From NCBI GenBank assembly GCA_037447655.1, contig JBBHKE010000560.1, positions 1-64,000 of the forward strand: 64,000 nt of DNA. Direction: 5' to 3'. The position numbers were made by a program, and so were the translations under genes. The notes under the pieces are model-generated. The model saw only the letters and a list, made by a program, of their open reading frames with translations. It did not search any database and was not told the origin of the DNA. The DNA is from Zygnema cylindricum (taxonomy: Eukaryota; Streptophyta; Zygnematophyceae; Zygnematales; Zygnemataceae). Below, piece by piece: positions 46,993 through 59,018 of the stretch; position 1 is the first letter of the stretch; the number at the start of each line of letters is the position of its first letter.

Positions 46993-47373
46993 TTAGTGTT
47001 GTATATCGGGAAAACTATCATCGCTGTAAATTCGATATTGGATACACGGTAATAGAGCTTGATATATCGCTCCAAGACTAGCAAAAAATATTGCGATAGA
47101 TTTTGTAGGAGGAGGGGGTCCTTACAACTGTAGTACAGAAATAATATACGGAAAACCGTACAAAAGACCCCCCCCTTTGGACGCCGCGTGAATCTGTTTT
47201 TTCGGAACACGACATTGCCTCGATATATCGCGGTTTGAAAATATCGGCACATCAAGCCGATATATCCGTTAAAATATTGCGATATTGGGTTTTTTGATAT
47301 ATTGAAGCGATATATCGATTATTTGGTGGTACATATCGAATATCGACAATTAGCCTTCGATACACAATACTAG
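46993..47373. mobile_element. hAT-like element, 381 bp
   Basis: Ends TAGTGTTGTATATCGGG and TTCGATACACAATACTA resemble those of the 20,623 element. The interior is rich in GATATAT/ATATCG inverted words. Flanking 8-mers ATGCAAAT and GTCTAAAT match at 5 of 8, so the duplication is decayed. A further start (TTAGTGTTGTATGGG) follows at about 47,385. Confidence 0.65.
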
Positions 47374-47808
47374 TCTAAATAGATTAGTGTTGTATGGGTG
47401 TAAGTCCGAATAGTACGAATGGATCTTTGTAGAGTTTCTCATTTACCGACGCGTGTCCTGATGTGTGTCACACCGTGAACTCCCTCACTGTTTACTGTAA
47501 CATTAATTCTGGTACATACTGAACCAGAGTTTCACAAAATATTCTAAGTACTGAGAAAACACTCCCCTCACCTATGAAGCTTAGTGAGGACTAAAGCTTT
47601 CAAAACAACAGTAGGGACCTTACTTCTGATAGCATATCGTTTTGTTTCACAAATCTCGCTCTTGCAAGGTGAAAAAAGAGGCACGGACTTGAATTTGTTG
47701 TGTATTTATGTGGATCTAAATGTGTATTTATCATTCTCACACCTCATTATGCGAAAGTGACTTGGGTGCGATCGTTGTTTGTGTGCAATAACTTATCTCG
47801 TGTGAAAC
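47374..47808. other. No gene recognised
   Basis: Spacer. Only the fragmentary hAT-like start at about 47,385 was noted. Confidence 0.3.
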
Positions 47809-47810
47809 TA

Positions 47811-48013
47811 CACTGTGAATCACTATTAATGTCAATGTTTTTTTGCCATTAAAAGGTATTTTCTCCTCTCACGCTTGTCACATTTATTAACGGATGGCTG
47901 TTTATGAATATCCAAGTTTCTCACTTTGCAATGGGTGGTCTCCAATTGGAGCGGAAACGTGTGCAAGGAGAAAAGATGTTCCAAGTGGCAAGTAAAACAT
48001 TAACATTAATAAG
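47811..48013. mobile_element. Family M MITE, right end eroded
   Basis: Starts CACTGTGAATCACTATTAAT after TA and carries the family interior (AAGGTATTTTCTCC, GGAGAAAAGATGTTCCAAGT, ACATTAATAAGGAT). The right terminus is degraded. Confidence 0.65.
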
Positions 48014-48712
48014 GATGCACAATTAATGTGGATATGCAAAGCCAATGGATGATAAGATTTTGCATGGCGTGTAGTCTTAAAACACCCTCTAAGGTGGTTT
48101 AATGAGTAATAGCTCATACTTACGTCTAATGTAGACATACTTTCTTTCTAAACGAATTATCTTTCGAACGTATGAGTTTGCCCCAACAGTCAGCTGTCTA
48201 AATAACATAGGTTAAATTGGCAACATTGCAAGCAATGCATTTTAACTTAAGTCTCAATTGCCATTTTTTCGCGAAGATACGGATTAGATTATTTGGCGTA
48301 CTTTATTATTTTCTATCGTTACGGGTTTCTCTGTCGGTAGTATGAAACTCTACTGTGCGCATAGCATGGTGAAAAGTGTAAATTTATCATCTACGTCTCA
48401 AAGCGCTCAAGCCACATCAATTGATAACATGGCATCAAAGATCTCAAACCACGCGAGCGACCACAACTTTGATCAAGCCCTTTCAAACGGAATTTTATCG
48501 TCGTTGCCATTATCAAATGTGTTTCCCGCTAAGTTCTAATTGTTTAATTGATTAGGGATGTCAAGGGGCCTCGTTGTGTACGTCCTCCCCTGAATGAGCC
48601 CACATAGCTTGACAATTTGCATGAAGCTAGACCTTTGAAAAGTGGAGGAAAGACATCGTTGTAATGTACTTCTATTGTTTATTTTGCAAGATATTTTATG
48701 ATTTAGGGTGGA
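48014..48712. other. No gene recognised
   Basis: A 65-codon plus frame (48,342-48,539) is Ser/Asn-rich with no motif or splice support. Left uncalled. Confidence 0.35.
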
Positions 48713-48715
48713 GTT

Positions 48716-49360
48716 CCATTAGTTGTTTCACTAATTGTACGAAAACAGTTACTGAATGGCGTGCGTTCGATTAGGTCGCGTCAGTAAACCACTTTTATTG
48801 CATGGCTCATTCAGGTTGGTAACACGTAGGTTAATATTCGATGCTTAAAATATTGAAAGAATCTTTGAAGGCAAAGTTTGAATGCAATATCTATACCACC
48901 GGAGGTAATATCTGTACCAACGGAGGTAATTAATGAGTTGTACAGAGGGCATTAGAATGTACTATCCAAAATTTCAAAACCCAACGACAAAAAAGCGGCG
49001 ACAAACGTTGATGGTGGGAGGATAAAATAAAATGACACGATAATTTCGGCGGATTTGCAACGTGTACGCACATAAGCTCGTCCTCATCGTGGATTTTTTT
49101 TTCCTTTTCCACGCGGCCCATTTTTATAGTTCAGACTGTGCAAAGTGTCCTCACAGTGCACGGTCGCCACAAACTGTAGGGTTGGCCACGTGGTGTCTTG
49201 GATAAAAAGTAAAATGCATCGGACAGTCAGATTTTAAACCTACAACCTTAGAGATTCTTCCGTAAAGATGTTTTCCTTGGAAAAAAGAATGGTACGGAGG
49301 TGTACGAAATGGTACGATCCTTATTAAATACCTCTTTTTTTCACTAATGGAAGTTCACCC
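48716..49360. mobile_element. TTA-target transposon, 645 bp
   Basis: Ends GGGTGGAGTTCCATTAG and CTAATGGAAGTTCACCC with TTA on both sides (48,713-48,715 and 49,361-49,363). An imperfect short palindrome TACCACCGGAGGTA lies at about 48,894-48,907. It directly abuts the next element, sharing one TTA. Confidence 0.85.
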
Positions 49361-49363
49361 TTA

Positions 49364-50057
49364 GGCTCCGATTCTATTACGCGGTCCCAGTAAACGTACG
49401 GACAAGCCTTGACACGGTTTACTGGAAGTCTGCTCCATTGTGTCGGGCCAGGAAACAACCTTTCTCAATTATGATTGGTGCCATATCGGTTAGCGTTCAG
49501 ATTTCAAAAATCTTAAAATAATATTCAAACGTAAAGTTAAGACAAAATATCTGTACCACCGATGATTTGTACGAAATGTTTGCGGCCAGATTTTGATTAA
49601 TAAAATGGAAATCAAAATTTCGAAACATAATGGCAAAAAAACGCGACAAACTTTGAACGTTCGGTGGATATTAGACGCAGCATGCGAGTATATTTTTGGG
49701 TCGGTTAACCTGCATTCAACGTGGCAACATGGCAAGAGGCACATGGCCCGTCTACGATTGCGTGTTCGGGGTGGATATATTTTTGTTTTTTCACGCGTAT
49801 CAATGGTTCACGACCAGTGTGAAACAACTCTCCTCGCGAGGAGAGTTTCTTCACACTAGATGATGTGCTTGATTGCTTCACGGATCTCAAAAAGTGAAAT
49901 ATCCAACGGTCAATAATTACGCCTAACTTTTTTCGATCTCGACAGCTTTCCACTAACGATGTTTTGTCTGCCAAAAAACTATTAATGGTACGGCTCTGTA
50001 CGAAAACGTATGGCGTCCAGTAACAAACCCCACTTTTCGTCTAATGGATTCTTACCC
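49364..50057. mobile_element. TTA-target transposon, 694 bp, with hairpin module
   Basis: Left end GGCTCCGATTCTATTACGCG is an imperfect inverted match to the right end CGTCTAATGGATTCTTACCC. TTA flanks both. Hairpin 49,818-49,857 is centred on CTCTCCTCG-CGAGGAGAG with two mismatches further out. It is followed by GATTGCTTCAC (about 49,870) and ATCCAACGGTCA (49,901-49,912). Confidence 0.8.
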
Positions 50058-50270
50058 TTAATGTCTGGTGGCACTCGATCTACGTACCGCTGTATTGGAA
50101 CATTGGCTAGTGTGGCAATACATCGGTATGTCTTCATGGCGTAGAGCACCAGCAAAGCGGTAGCGCGAGATTAGGCAAAGTTAAAAGAATCATTTTTTGT
50201 ATAACGGTTTTAAATTTTCATGGGCGCATCGAGAGGTGGGGAATCAGATACGATACGCACAAGTAAGGTG
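50058..50270. other. No gene recognised
   Basis: Short spacer between elements. Confidence 0.3.
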
Positions 50271-51373
50271 CTGAGGTCGCAAACAGTCAACCGAAACCGT
50301 GAACGACCGTTAACCGATTGCCCGTGCCGGATTCGGAACGGATTCGGTTGGAAAATTTTGGGGGCCGGGCGGTTGCGGTCAGTTGATTGACCAGAAAAAA
50401 AAAATGGTCGATTACGGTTGGTTAACCAAAAAACCAAAAAAAATGAAAATTTTGTACTGTCCATACAATCGAACTTTATACTTTTTGGTATCGTGGAAGT
50501 ACAAGACATCATGATTAGCGTTGCAAATTTGACAGGTTAGTAACACTATTGATTTCGCAAATCTTAGGGAACGCGACAAAGCGTCGCAAGTCTGACACGG
50601 TACACCACGAATCGTAATTAGAGTAAATTACTCTAATTCGGTCGCTCGAAATTTTGACTCTATTACATAAAATAGAGTAAATGACTCTAATTTTTTGGTT
50701 ATTCTATTTAAGGTAAATTTTAATTAGCGTTTTTGATTCTAATATAGGTTCGTTTTAAATAGTGTGGAGTACGGACGACCTCCGACCGTGCAAAATTGTA
50801 CTTTATTAAGTAAAAACGTAAAAATAATGATTTAATACATGCCGTTATCATGTAACTGCGTTTTAACAAACCGCGTAGTGCAAACGTCATAGTGACGATA
50901 AATTGTACGTTTTGCCAAATTATGTACGAATACCTTATATACAGTAGAGGATATTAGCGTGCCAAATTAGAGTAAACTTCATAGTTGAAACAACTCTATC
51001 ACACAAATTAGCGTTCATTACTCTAATTTATTTTTTTAGTTTTTGTACTCTAATTTTTTCATTGCTCTAATTACGATTCGCGGTGTAGTAAACACTATTC
51101 ATTTTGCAAATCTTAGGGAACGCGACAAATCGTAATTATTGGCTTATTGATAAGTCGTACATTAATTAATTTAGGACTTTTTCGGTTACGGGCGGGCACG
51201 GTTAGTCGCGAGAAATCGAGTTTCGGTTAACTTTTATTTTCGTAAACGCCGGTCGGTTATCGGTTAACAATTTTGGAGCGTGACATAACCCGGTCGGGCG
51301 TCGGTTACTCAGATTTAAAAAAAAATAAACGGTCGGTTTCGGTTATGTAAAATTTTGACTTTTGCGACCTCTG
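50271..51373. mobile_element. hAT-like element, interrupted by a family N MITE
   Basis: Ends CTGAGGTCGCAAA and TTTGCGACCTCTG, flanked by the 8-mers GTAAGGTG and CTAAGCTG (6 of 8). Interior GGTTAACCG and CGGTTA words are inverted between the two halves. It holds the MITE at 50,603-51,085. Confidence 0.65.
50603..51085. mobile_element. TA-flanked MITE (family N), 483 bp
   Basis: CACCACGAATCGTAATTAGA...TCTAATTACGATTCGCGGTG with TA at 50,601-50,602 and 51,086-51,087. Related to the copies at 31,250 and 41,453. Confidence 0.88.
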
Positions 51374-51596
51374 CTAAGCTGTATTCGGAGAGATTTGAAC
51401 TAGGAGCTTCTCGTCAAGCTCAATCTTTCCTGCCTCACGTTGCTGAGCAGTGAAGACTTGGAATCACGTTTGGGTGGAAGTAAAAAATTTCTTGGTATGA
51501 ACAGCTCCTAATTTTTTATTTTTTTTGGTTTGTTTTATCTAGCAGAGCTTCATTAGTCTGTTCAAGGAAAAAAATTCATTAGTTAAAGTTACGACA

Positions 51597-54500
51597 ATGA
51601 GCAGATCCAGTTTTGGCAGTTTAAGACATTTTTTGCGCATTGCCACGTCTGGTCCGTTTTCTTCTTTTCAAGGAGCGTTGAATGTAGGCCATGCGCAAAA
51701 CCTTTTGCAGTGTGAAGCCAATATTACTACTCCTGTCACTTGGAGCCTTCTCCAATTTATTAGACATGTTCGAGTGAACGGATCAGAGGTAAAATAAGCC
51801 AGTTCTGTTTATTTTATTGGATGAAATACTGATTGCGTCATGAACAAAGATGATGTTTTCTGTTTGGAAAACTCACCAATAAGGCAATAAGTAATAGGCA
51901 ATATTTGAAATGCTCTTCATTTTGCTGTGGTACTCTTCTGTACCGTGTCTCAATTTCTTGGTTTGTTTGACCAGTTTCTGAAGCTTGAATTGCTGAATTC
52001 GAAAAATTTGAAGCTCGGCCATTTGTTATTCGGGAGGTTAAGTTTATGAAATTTCTGAGTGTGATAACTTTTGCAGGTTAAAGTTGGAAACGTCATTGAG
52101 CGAAAAGGTGAGATTTGAGGAGGCCGATTCCTCAAAGTTCTCTTGAAATGATCCTCAATTTTCATTTTTTTCTCCTTTAAAACTCCGTTAATTGTTCAGT
52201 TTAACCAATTAAACGGAAAAGTTGAACTGCAAATTATATTGCCAGTCTGAAAAAAGAGGAGCTCGTCTTTTTTTCAGCTGTTTTCTCTTAGTCTACTGGC
52301 TTCTGGTCAGTATATCTACCATTGTAACGAGAGTTTGTCCTGGCCTTGTTTGCTTGTGTGAAAGTGTCATTGTAATTTTCTTCCTTCACTTCTATTTAAT
52401 ACACTTTGGAAAGTCTATTAATCTGTGAAGTATCAACAAATTGCGACGTTTGTCCAAAAATGTGTGTTCAGTTAATTGGAAAGGTTGCTCTCGTTTATAT
52501 GCCTCTTCAAACCATAAATTGTAGTTGGTAAATCGGGGGAATTTAATCAGATTATTCTTTTAGTTATCACTTACTTTGGTTTAGTCTCCTTATGGGTGGG
52601 GCCTGCAAACAGGAAAATTACATCAGGTACAATTCTCGAGGTGACAGTGGAGAAAGTCAATTTCATGCTCAATTTTTGTCACCAGCAGCTTCTAGTGTAC
52701 TGTGGTTTTGATATGCAAGAGAGTTCTATACAAATGCTGAGAAATGGTAGGCAAACTTGTCATAGTAAAGAATGTTATGGTTCAGCAGGCGTGTTTTACT
52801 TTATAGCAAGTTTGGAAAAGCATTATAAAAAAAGGAAGGTGTACTTTTTTTTCACCTGATTATTAGCAATTGAAGGCAAGGCAGTAAGTGAAATCTCTAG
52901 TAAGGGGCACTCTATCTATATTTATCTCGTGAGCATCAACAAGGATATGTCATGCCAGGTTATAAAAACACAACACACACAACAAGGACGTGGAGGGGCT
53001 ACGATTCAGGTACAGCTTGTAGCCTTTCAGCAAATTGAGGGTCTTGCCTTAATTCTGGTGATGAGTAGTCTTTTTCTGTGCTCCAGAAATATCTTAATTC
53101 TACTTTTTCCAATTCTTTTTAGTCTTGCACAACATATTGTTTTTTAAGCTTTAAGGAAAATTTACAGCACAAGGCTATTCTCTTTGGTAGACAGGCTCCT
53201 TTTCTTGGTTTCAATTCTTGCAAATTTGACCATTAGCGAGGATAAACTGAGTTATTTGTAGAAACTGCAAAAGGAACATTGTGAGATTTAGTATAGTGAA
53301 CAGTGAGCTCTTTTTCATGATAACAAATTTTCATCGATTTCTATTATTCAAGTAGGAGCTCATATCGCTGATGGAAAGTATTGAGGATTGCAGGTGGAGT
53401 TGAGGGATGTCCAGAGTGGTCTCAAGTCCACTGAACGACTCCGGACTTCAGAAACTGTTGAACGTAAGATCATAGTTTGCTGAAGCATGATAAATGGGAG
53501 AAAGCAAGGGCTGAACAGTGTTGTACAGGGCTGTATCCACAAGCAGAGTTCATCTGGCTGTTACCTGTAGAAGTTACTGACAAGTGGTCAAAAAGCGTGC
53601 AGGGGTATTTGTCGATGAAAAAAGTTACACGTACCTCTACAGCGATGGTGACAGTATAGTCTTAATGGAGTGAGTGCTTAAGCATCCATAGTAAAGACCA
53701 GAATTTGCTGTGTTAACCTACATTCTGAATATCTTTAATCCGCTGGCTGCGGTTCTGTTAGTATTTGATTCTTCACTTCTTTAATGTTTCTAGAAATTGC
53801 TAATTGTGTTGTAGTATTTTTGTCAGTGCTCAGCAAATACGAAGATGGATTCCAGCAATTGTAAAATCTCTCAGAGGAAGGGGCTCACGTAATGAGATGG
53901 TTAAAGTTCTGTTGGTTGTTCTTGCAGGCCTTCAACATATGAACAGCTGAGCCTACCAAAGAGTGTATTTGGTGAATCTGTTGTATACCTCTCCGGTAAG
54001 AACTTGGAGATTCTCTTTTATGAGTGTCGATAGATGTGATCGTGGATTTTCTCGCATATAACAAGCCTGCTAGTCCTCTTAACGCCATATTGTCATATGA
54101 GATGGGATGTGCCTTAGTGACAGGTAGTTTAACGACTCAGTTTAACATTTAACACCAGCAATTTACTCAACAACTTAATAATACGTAACGTTTCTGCACT
54201 TACATCTCTTTGGCATTCCAGACGGTATGCCGGTAACAGTCCAACTCTTTAACGGAGAACCTTTTTCTGCCTCTGTCCCTTCTCGCGTCACCTGTGTTGT
54301 GGAAGACGCAGAGCCTTACTTTAAAGGACAAACTGTCACATCCACGTAAGTACACCTTTCACCAAATTTGACAGTGCTGAATATGCTAGTAAATATCGAA
54401 GAAAATGTTTGCGGACTACAGCGTCTAAAATAGGTCCTTCTTTATGTCCATGAGGTGGCGTGGATTGCCTCCCAGACATACCATTGGTAATCTAGACTAG

Positions 54501-55793
54501 CACATCGTACCTTAAAACCAAAAGCTTTGGCCTGGAGGACAAGTGCGATAGCAGTCTGAGAGGTTAACCAAATGTGAATCTTGTCTATTAGTCCTTTCTC
54601 CCAAAGCTTTATGCCAGCACAGCTTCTTTAGTTTCCTTTCAGCCTGAATGAAGGGTCGGCGATGCAGCATTTCTGTTGTTCCGACACATAAAATTGGATG
54701 CACTATTATGTTTGTTCAGGAAAAAAATGTCGAGGCTAAACTTTGTTGTCTTCATGTTTTAATCAAGCATGCCAATTGTTGTACAAGGATCTGAATTGCG
54801 ATTGGGTCTTCTTTTTGGATCTTCCCCAAAAAAAAAAAATTGTTCCCTTCTCCTTTCGTGAATGTTTATCTTTCGTTTCTTGATTTTTACTTTCACTTTA
54901 CGTAGCACTATAGCTGCCAGTGGCAGCGTACATCACGCTTATGTAGTCAGTTTGTTTCTTGTAACGTGAGTGTTTGGCATTTAAAGCTGTTATCATCCTG
55001 ATTTGGAATTCCATGGTGTTCATAAAAACCTGTTGGATTTGATTAAGCTTTCTAAGTCCATTTCTGGATACGACCTTTTTTAAGGCGACAAGTTGTCTTT
55101 GCGTGTTGCTCATCAAATGCAGGTACAAAAAGGTGACTCTGGCAAATGGTCAAGTTGTACAGGTCTGTCACTTTCTCCAACTGGGTCCTTAACTTGGTCT
55201 TTTGCGAGACTAACGTCATTGTTTTTCTTAATAGCTTTATTCACTGTTTTCATCAATTTACCTACACTAGCGTCATGCAATAAATTGCTTCTATGTTCAT
55301 TGTTGAGATAGTGATTCCAAATAATCTTTCTATCTGCACTACTTTATGTAAAATGGACGGTATAATCTGAGATTCCCGTCTGTACAAAACAGTTATTGAG
55401 CCACATTGAAAATGATGTCCATGTCCACATTTTGATTGCTAAAAATTGCAGGTCCCAGGATTTGTTGTGAAGGGAGACGAAATTGTGATCGACACATCGG
55501 AACATTCCTATGTGACTAGGTATGCCTCTTCACATTGCATTTCAGTTTTGAGAGTTTTACGCTTCGTGTCTTGTGATCTGGACACTGCCTATGCATTTCT
55601 CTTGTAAATTATTGATGCAACGAAACGGACAGTCCCAAGTTAACTGAGTTCTAATTTTTACTTCGTTTTTTCATATGGCAGTATCAATTAAGAAATTTGT
55701 CGCATTTGGAGATTGTTTTGGTCCTCTTAATACTTCAAGATAAACTCAGATGACTCTCTTTCCTGTTTCTTTTGCAGGGCAAAGAGCAGCTGA
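51597..55793 (+). CDS. Organellar elongation factor P (11 exons, 246 aa)
   Basis: EF-P promotes peptide-bond formation on bacterial-type ribosomes stalled at poly-proline. A nuclear copy would serve mitochondria or plastids. Exons: 51597-51788, 52077-52107, 52613-52626, 52959-53009, 53394-53463, 53603-53669, 53928-53995, 54222-54345, 55123-55162, 55452-55519 and 55778-55793. The total is 741 nt, all GT-AG, phases consistent. Residues 1 to about 55 are basic and hydroxylated (MSRSSFGSLRHFLRIATSGP), a likely mitochondrial presequence. Residues 65-125 form the KOW-like domain (VKVGNVIERKGKLHQ). The middle and C-terminal OB domains follow (DGMPVTVQLFNGEP, YFKGQTVTSTYKK, VPGFVVKGDEIVIDT), ending RAKSS. 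At the loop that carries the modified residue it has QQGRGGA, with Arg90 where E. coli has Lys34. It lies tail-to-tail with the JmjC gene. Two relic copies lie upstream. Confidence 0.95.
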
Positions 55794-56640
55794 CACACCT
55801 GAAAGGAAATTGAAGACTTCTGATTAAATCAGCATGTTTATAGCTTTTTGATGAACCCAATTCACATGCATTGTCATTGTCTTCGTTTATAATCCGTAAC
55901 TTCTCCGGTCGAATTTCCTATCGTCCTGCAATGTATAAACTTTTGGCAGAATGAGTTGAAGACTGTAGATTGTATCAGGGGGACAAGGTGTGACTTTTGA
56001 GGTTACATTTGTTGCTGATATAAAGTCTAATGTGGATACATGGTCAGATTGCCCTAAAGATACAAACCGTCTTTAATTTCCTCTGTGTTCTCACATTTTA
56101 TCATCGTTTACCGAACAGATGTGAGTGTGCAGTGGGCAATTTTTTTTAACGAGCTTCCGGTTTTCTATGGTGTAACAGGTGGGTTTTTACTATTCATGTC
56201 AGATGTCCCTTAGAACCAAGTGTCACCTGCTTAACCGTATTCATTTACACGTGCATGTTATGTCTATCCAAACAAAAGACCTCAGAAGTAGAAGCTTTAT
56301 TGTAAACACCATGGTTCAACCCAATTCGACACCATTTCCCCCTTTGAAAGGGAATATACTTCAAAAGAAATCACTTAATAGCTTGAACAGACGAGACGTT
56401 TTCCTGTTGAATGAAAGAATTGGTGCAACTGCTCCTATTCCAAGAAAGTTTCAGTGAAATTGTATACTAGCAGTTGTAAAATAACCTTAAAATTGGCAAT
56501 ACTCTTCAATGATCTAGTCACGACTAAAAGAAAGCAGTGCTGGCAAAATTCGATTTTCTATATATGAAAATTTGGAAGTAATAAAGACATTTATAACTTC
56601 TTGTATAGGCTGGCACTAAGTTGCTCATACTTTACCATAA
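55794..56640. other. Intergenic region between two convergent genes
   Basis: Presumably holds the 3' untranslated regions of EF-P and the JmjC gene. The 92-codon plus frame at 56,179-56,457 has no motif. Confidence 0.5.
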
Positions 56641-59018
56641 CTAGTCTTCATTATGGTCAGCTTCATCAACTAGTTTTTGCAAAAGATTAAAATAAGAGTA
56701 CTTGATATCAAACTGCATATCGTACCCTGTCACAATACAAGAAATTTCATCACAAGAAAGCATGAAAAACAAAAAGAGGTAAGCGTTCAATTCACAATGG
56801 TTGCTTGTTACATAGCGAAAGAAAATAAACTTGCCAGCCAAAAAGTAGAAAAACAGAAGATGCAAAAAATAGACTCGCAAACAAAAAAGTAGAAAAACAT
56901 ACACGCACGTTAAAACATAGAAAATAAACTTGGAAACAAAAAAGTAGATAGAAAATCTCACAGAAGTTGATGGCAATGGTCCGGCCTTGGATGTCGGGAC
57001 TTTGTCGCACATGATGGAACCACATACTGGGTCTGTACACATTTAAAACCTTGCTACAAGTTAAGCTACAGTTCAAACTGTTTTTTGAAGTTACGGTTAA
57101 AGCTACAGTTTTGAGCTACAGTCTTAAGCTATACTAAAAAACTTTAAACTACAAACCTCAAACTACAATTTTGAGCTACCAGCTTAAAATATTATTTTAA
57201 GCCAAATATAAAGTCTGAGCTACAGTTATATAGCTTGAATACTAGAAACTGAAGAACAAAAGAAAAATACCGGTTGACAAAGTTGACCAAATATATCAGT
57301 CAAAGCTTGTCCCTCTCATGTACATTTTGGCCTTATAAAAACAAAAATAGACGATACAGCTTTTTATGAAAACAAAGTTTACTCCTTTGCATATTCCTGG
57401 AATTAAATTTCTCAATACTGGTATTTTATTATCTGTCCATAAAAAGAGACTAAGTAACATACACACAAACTTTTTAAAAAGCTTTGAGAGAGCATACAAG
57501 TAAAGCATTTCACCGGGTTTAACGGTGCATAAAATAGGAGGGGGTCCTTCAAAATAAAGGGGAAATTTTTCCTTTGAGGCGGATATTTCGTCTTTATTGG
57601 GGTAGGGATCCACTGACGACCACGGAACAAGACGAAGTGGATCTTCTGGAACTATCTCATAAATGTTATCCTGTTAAACAAAAACAAAAACAGAAACAAA
57701 ACAAAAACAAAAATCATAAACAAGATTAATAAACTCTTGTCATCCAATGTAACTACAGTTATCATCAGATGATTCTCAAATTCTCTGTAAACACAAACCA
57801 CATTTTTTCATTTTTTTTGGTCAATTCACAACTCATTTTCAATTTTTTGGTTTAACCCAAACACCTCATTTTAAGTTTTTTTGTAAATCCCCACACACTT
57901 CATTTCAGAGTTTTTGGTAAATCCACACACACCTCATTTTCAGTTATTTTCAGTAAATCCCCACACATCTCCTTTCCAGTTTTTCTGGTAAATCCACACA
58001 CACCTCATTTTTCAGTTTTTGTTAAATCCACACACACCTTATTTTGACAATAACGTGCCACAGGATACTCCTCTATATACATCCTCGGGAGGTCCACAGG
58101 AGGCAAAAGAGTAAAATGTTTTTCGCCAGAGATAACCGCATAAAGGTTTTCATAATGATCTTTATGAAAAGATGTGACGGCCCTTTCGTCACCGATCCAC
58201 AAATTAACCGCTTCGGGAAAACATCCGAAAGCTTCGGAAGCCCAAGGAATATCCGTTTGAGCATCGTCTTTTAAAAGAGAATATTCTGATACAAAACTCC
58301 CATTTTGGTGTTGGGCATATGGGACACATCCTCCTTTTTCTTTCTCCTTTGTTGTTTGGAGCATTTCGAGAAAATCGGAAAATGGAATTTGAGATTCATG
58401 AGGCATTACGAACCATTTCTTACCGTGGAGGTTCGAGTTTTCTTTTGTTGAAACATTAACATTTTCGTTGTCCTTTTCATCTCTATTTACTTGGGAAACT
58501 TCAGGCAAATGATCTCTGATTTCTCCATTAGTACTTTTCTCTGCCTTTGTATTTGAGACAGATTCGTTACTCTCCTCCTCCAATTCACTTGTTTTTGTAC
58601 TTCTCCCCGAGGTTTCCGAGCTCGTCTCGTTCTCGATTTCTTCGTTTTTTCTAACTTTACAACCGAATTCTTCGAGAATTTTCTGGTCATCAACCACAGC
58701 ATCTCCCCTTCCATCTGGAGTCGAATCTACAGACACAATAGTGTCTCCAATTTTGCTTTTAAGGTATTCATTGGACCATTTTTGCAATGCGGGCCAGTTA
58801 TCAATTGCAGAAGAAATTATACAAGGCCGGTTCGGTGACACGAAGTCACGATAAAATTGGAGAGGACTGGGAGGTCCATTCAATCGAGGGACGGAAGAAG
58901 ACAAAGAGAGTTCTCGGAGCTCATGAGAAAGATCAGCGAGTGCTTTGTCCACTCTATTTCTTGTGCTCATTTCTTTTAAAACTTCAAAGGTGAAAGTCAA
59001 CCGTCTTGAAAGGCACAA
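56641..59018 (-). CDS. JmjC-domain protein, JMJD7/JMJ32 type (4 exons)
   Basis: 2-oxoglutarate/Fe(II) oxygenase. JMJD7 in animals is a lysyl hydroxylase, and the plant form is studied as a histone demethylase, so the substrate here is open. Exons: 59018-58038, 57670-57498, 57032-56962 and 56726-56641. The total is 1311 nt, 436 aa; a start at 58970 (MSTRNRVDKALADL) would give 420 aa and looks equally natural. The iron site is H285 and D287 in SFHKDHYENLYAV, with the distal His in LPSMWFHHVRQ (391/392, exon 3). Lys300 in SGEKHF is the usual 2OG-binding position. The last exon gives FWYDMQFDIKYSYF, a C-terminal family signature. Residues about 124-198 are an acidic, Ser/Asn-rich low-complexity insertion absent from the compact (about 316 aa) human protein. 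No membrane or targeting sequence was seen. Confidence 0.95.

Noticed and set aside
56792-57076. 94-codon minus frame with Phe/Cys-rich membrane-like tail
   Set aside because: Only its first third is coding (JmjC exon 3, 57,032-56,962). The rest is read-through of intron 3.
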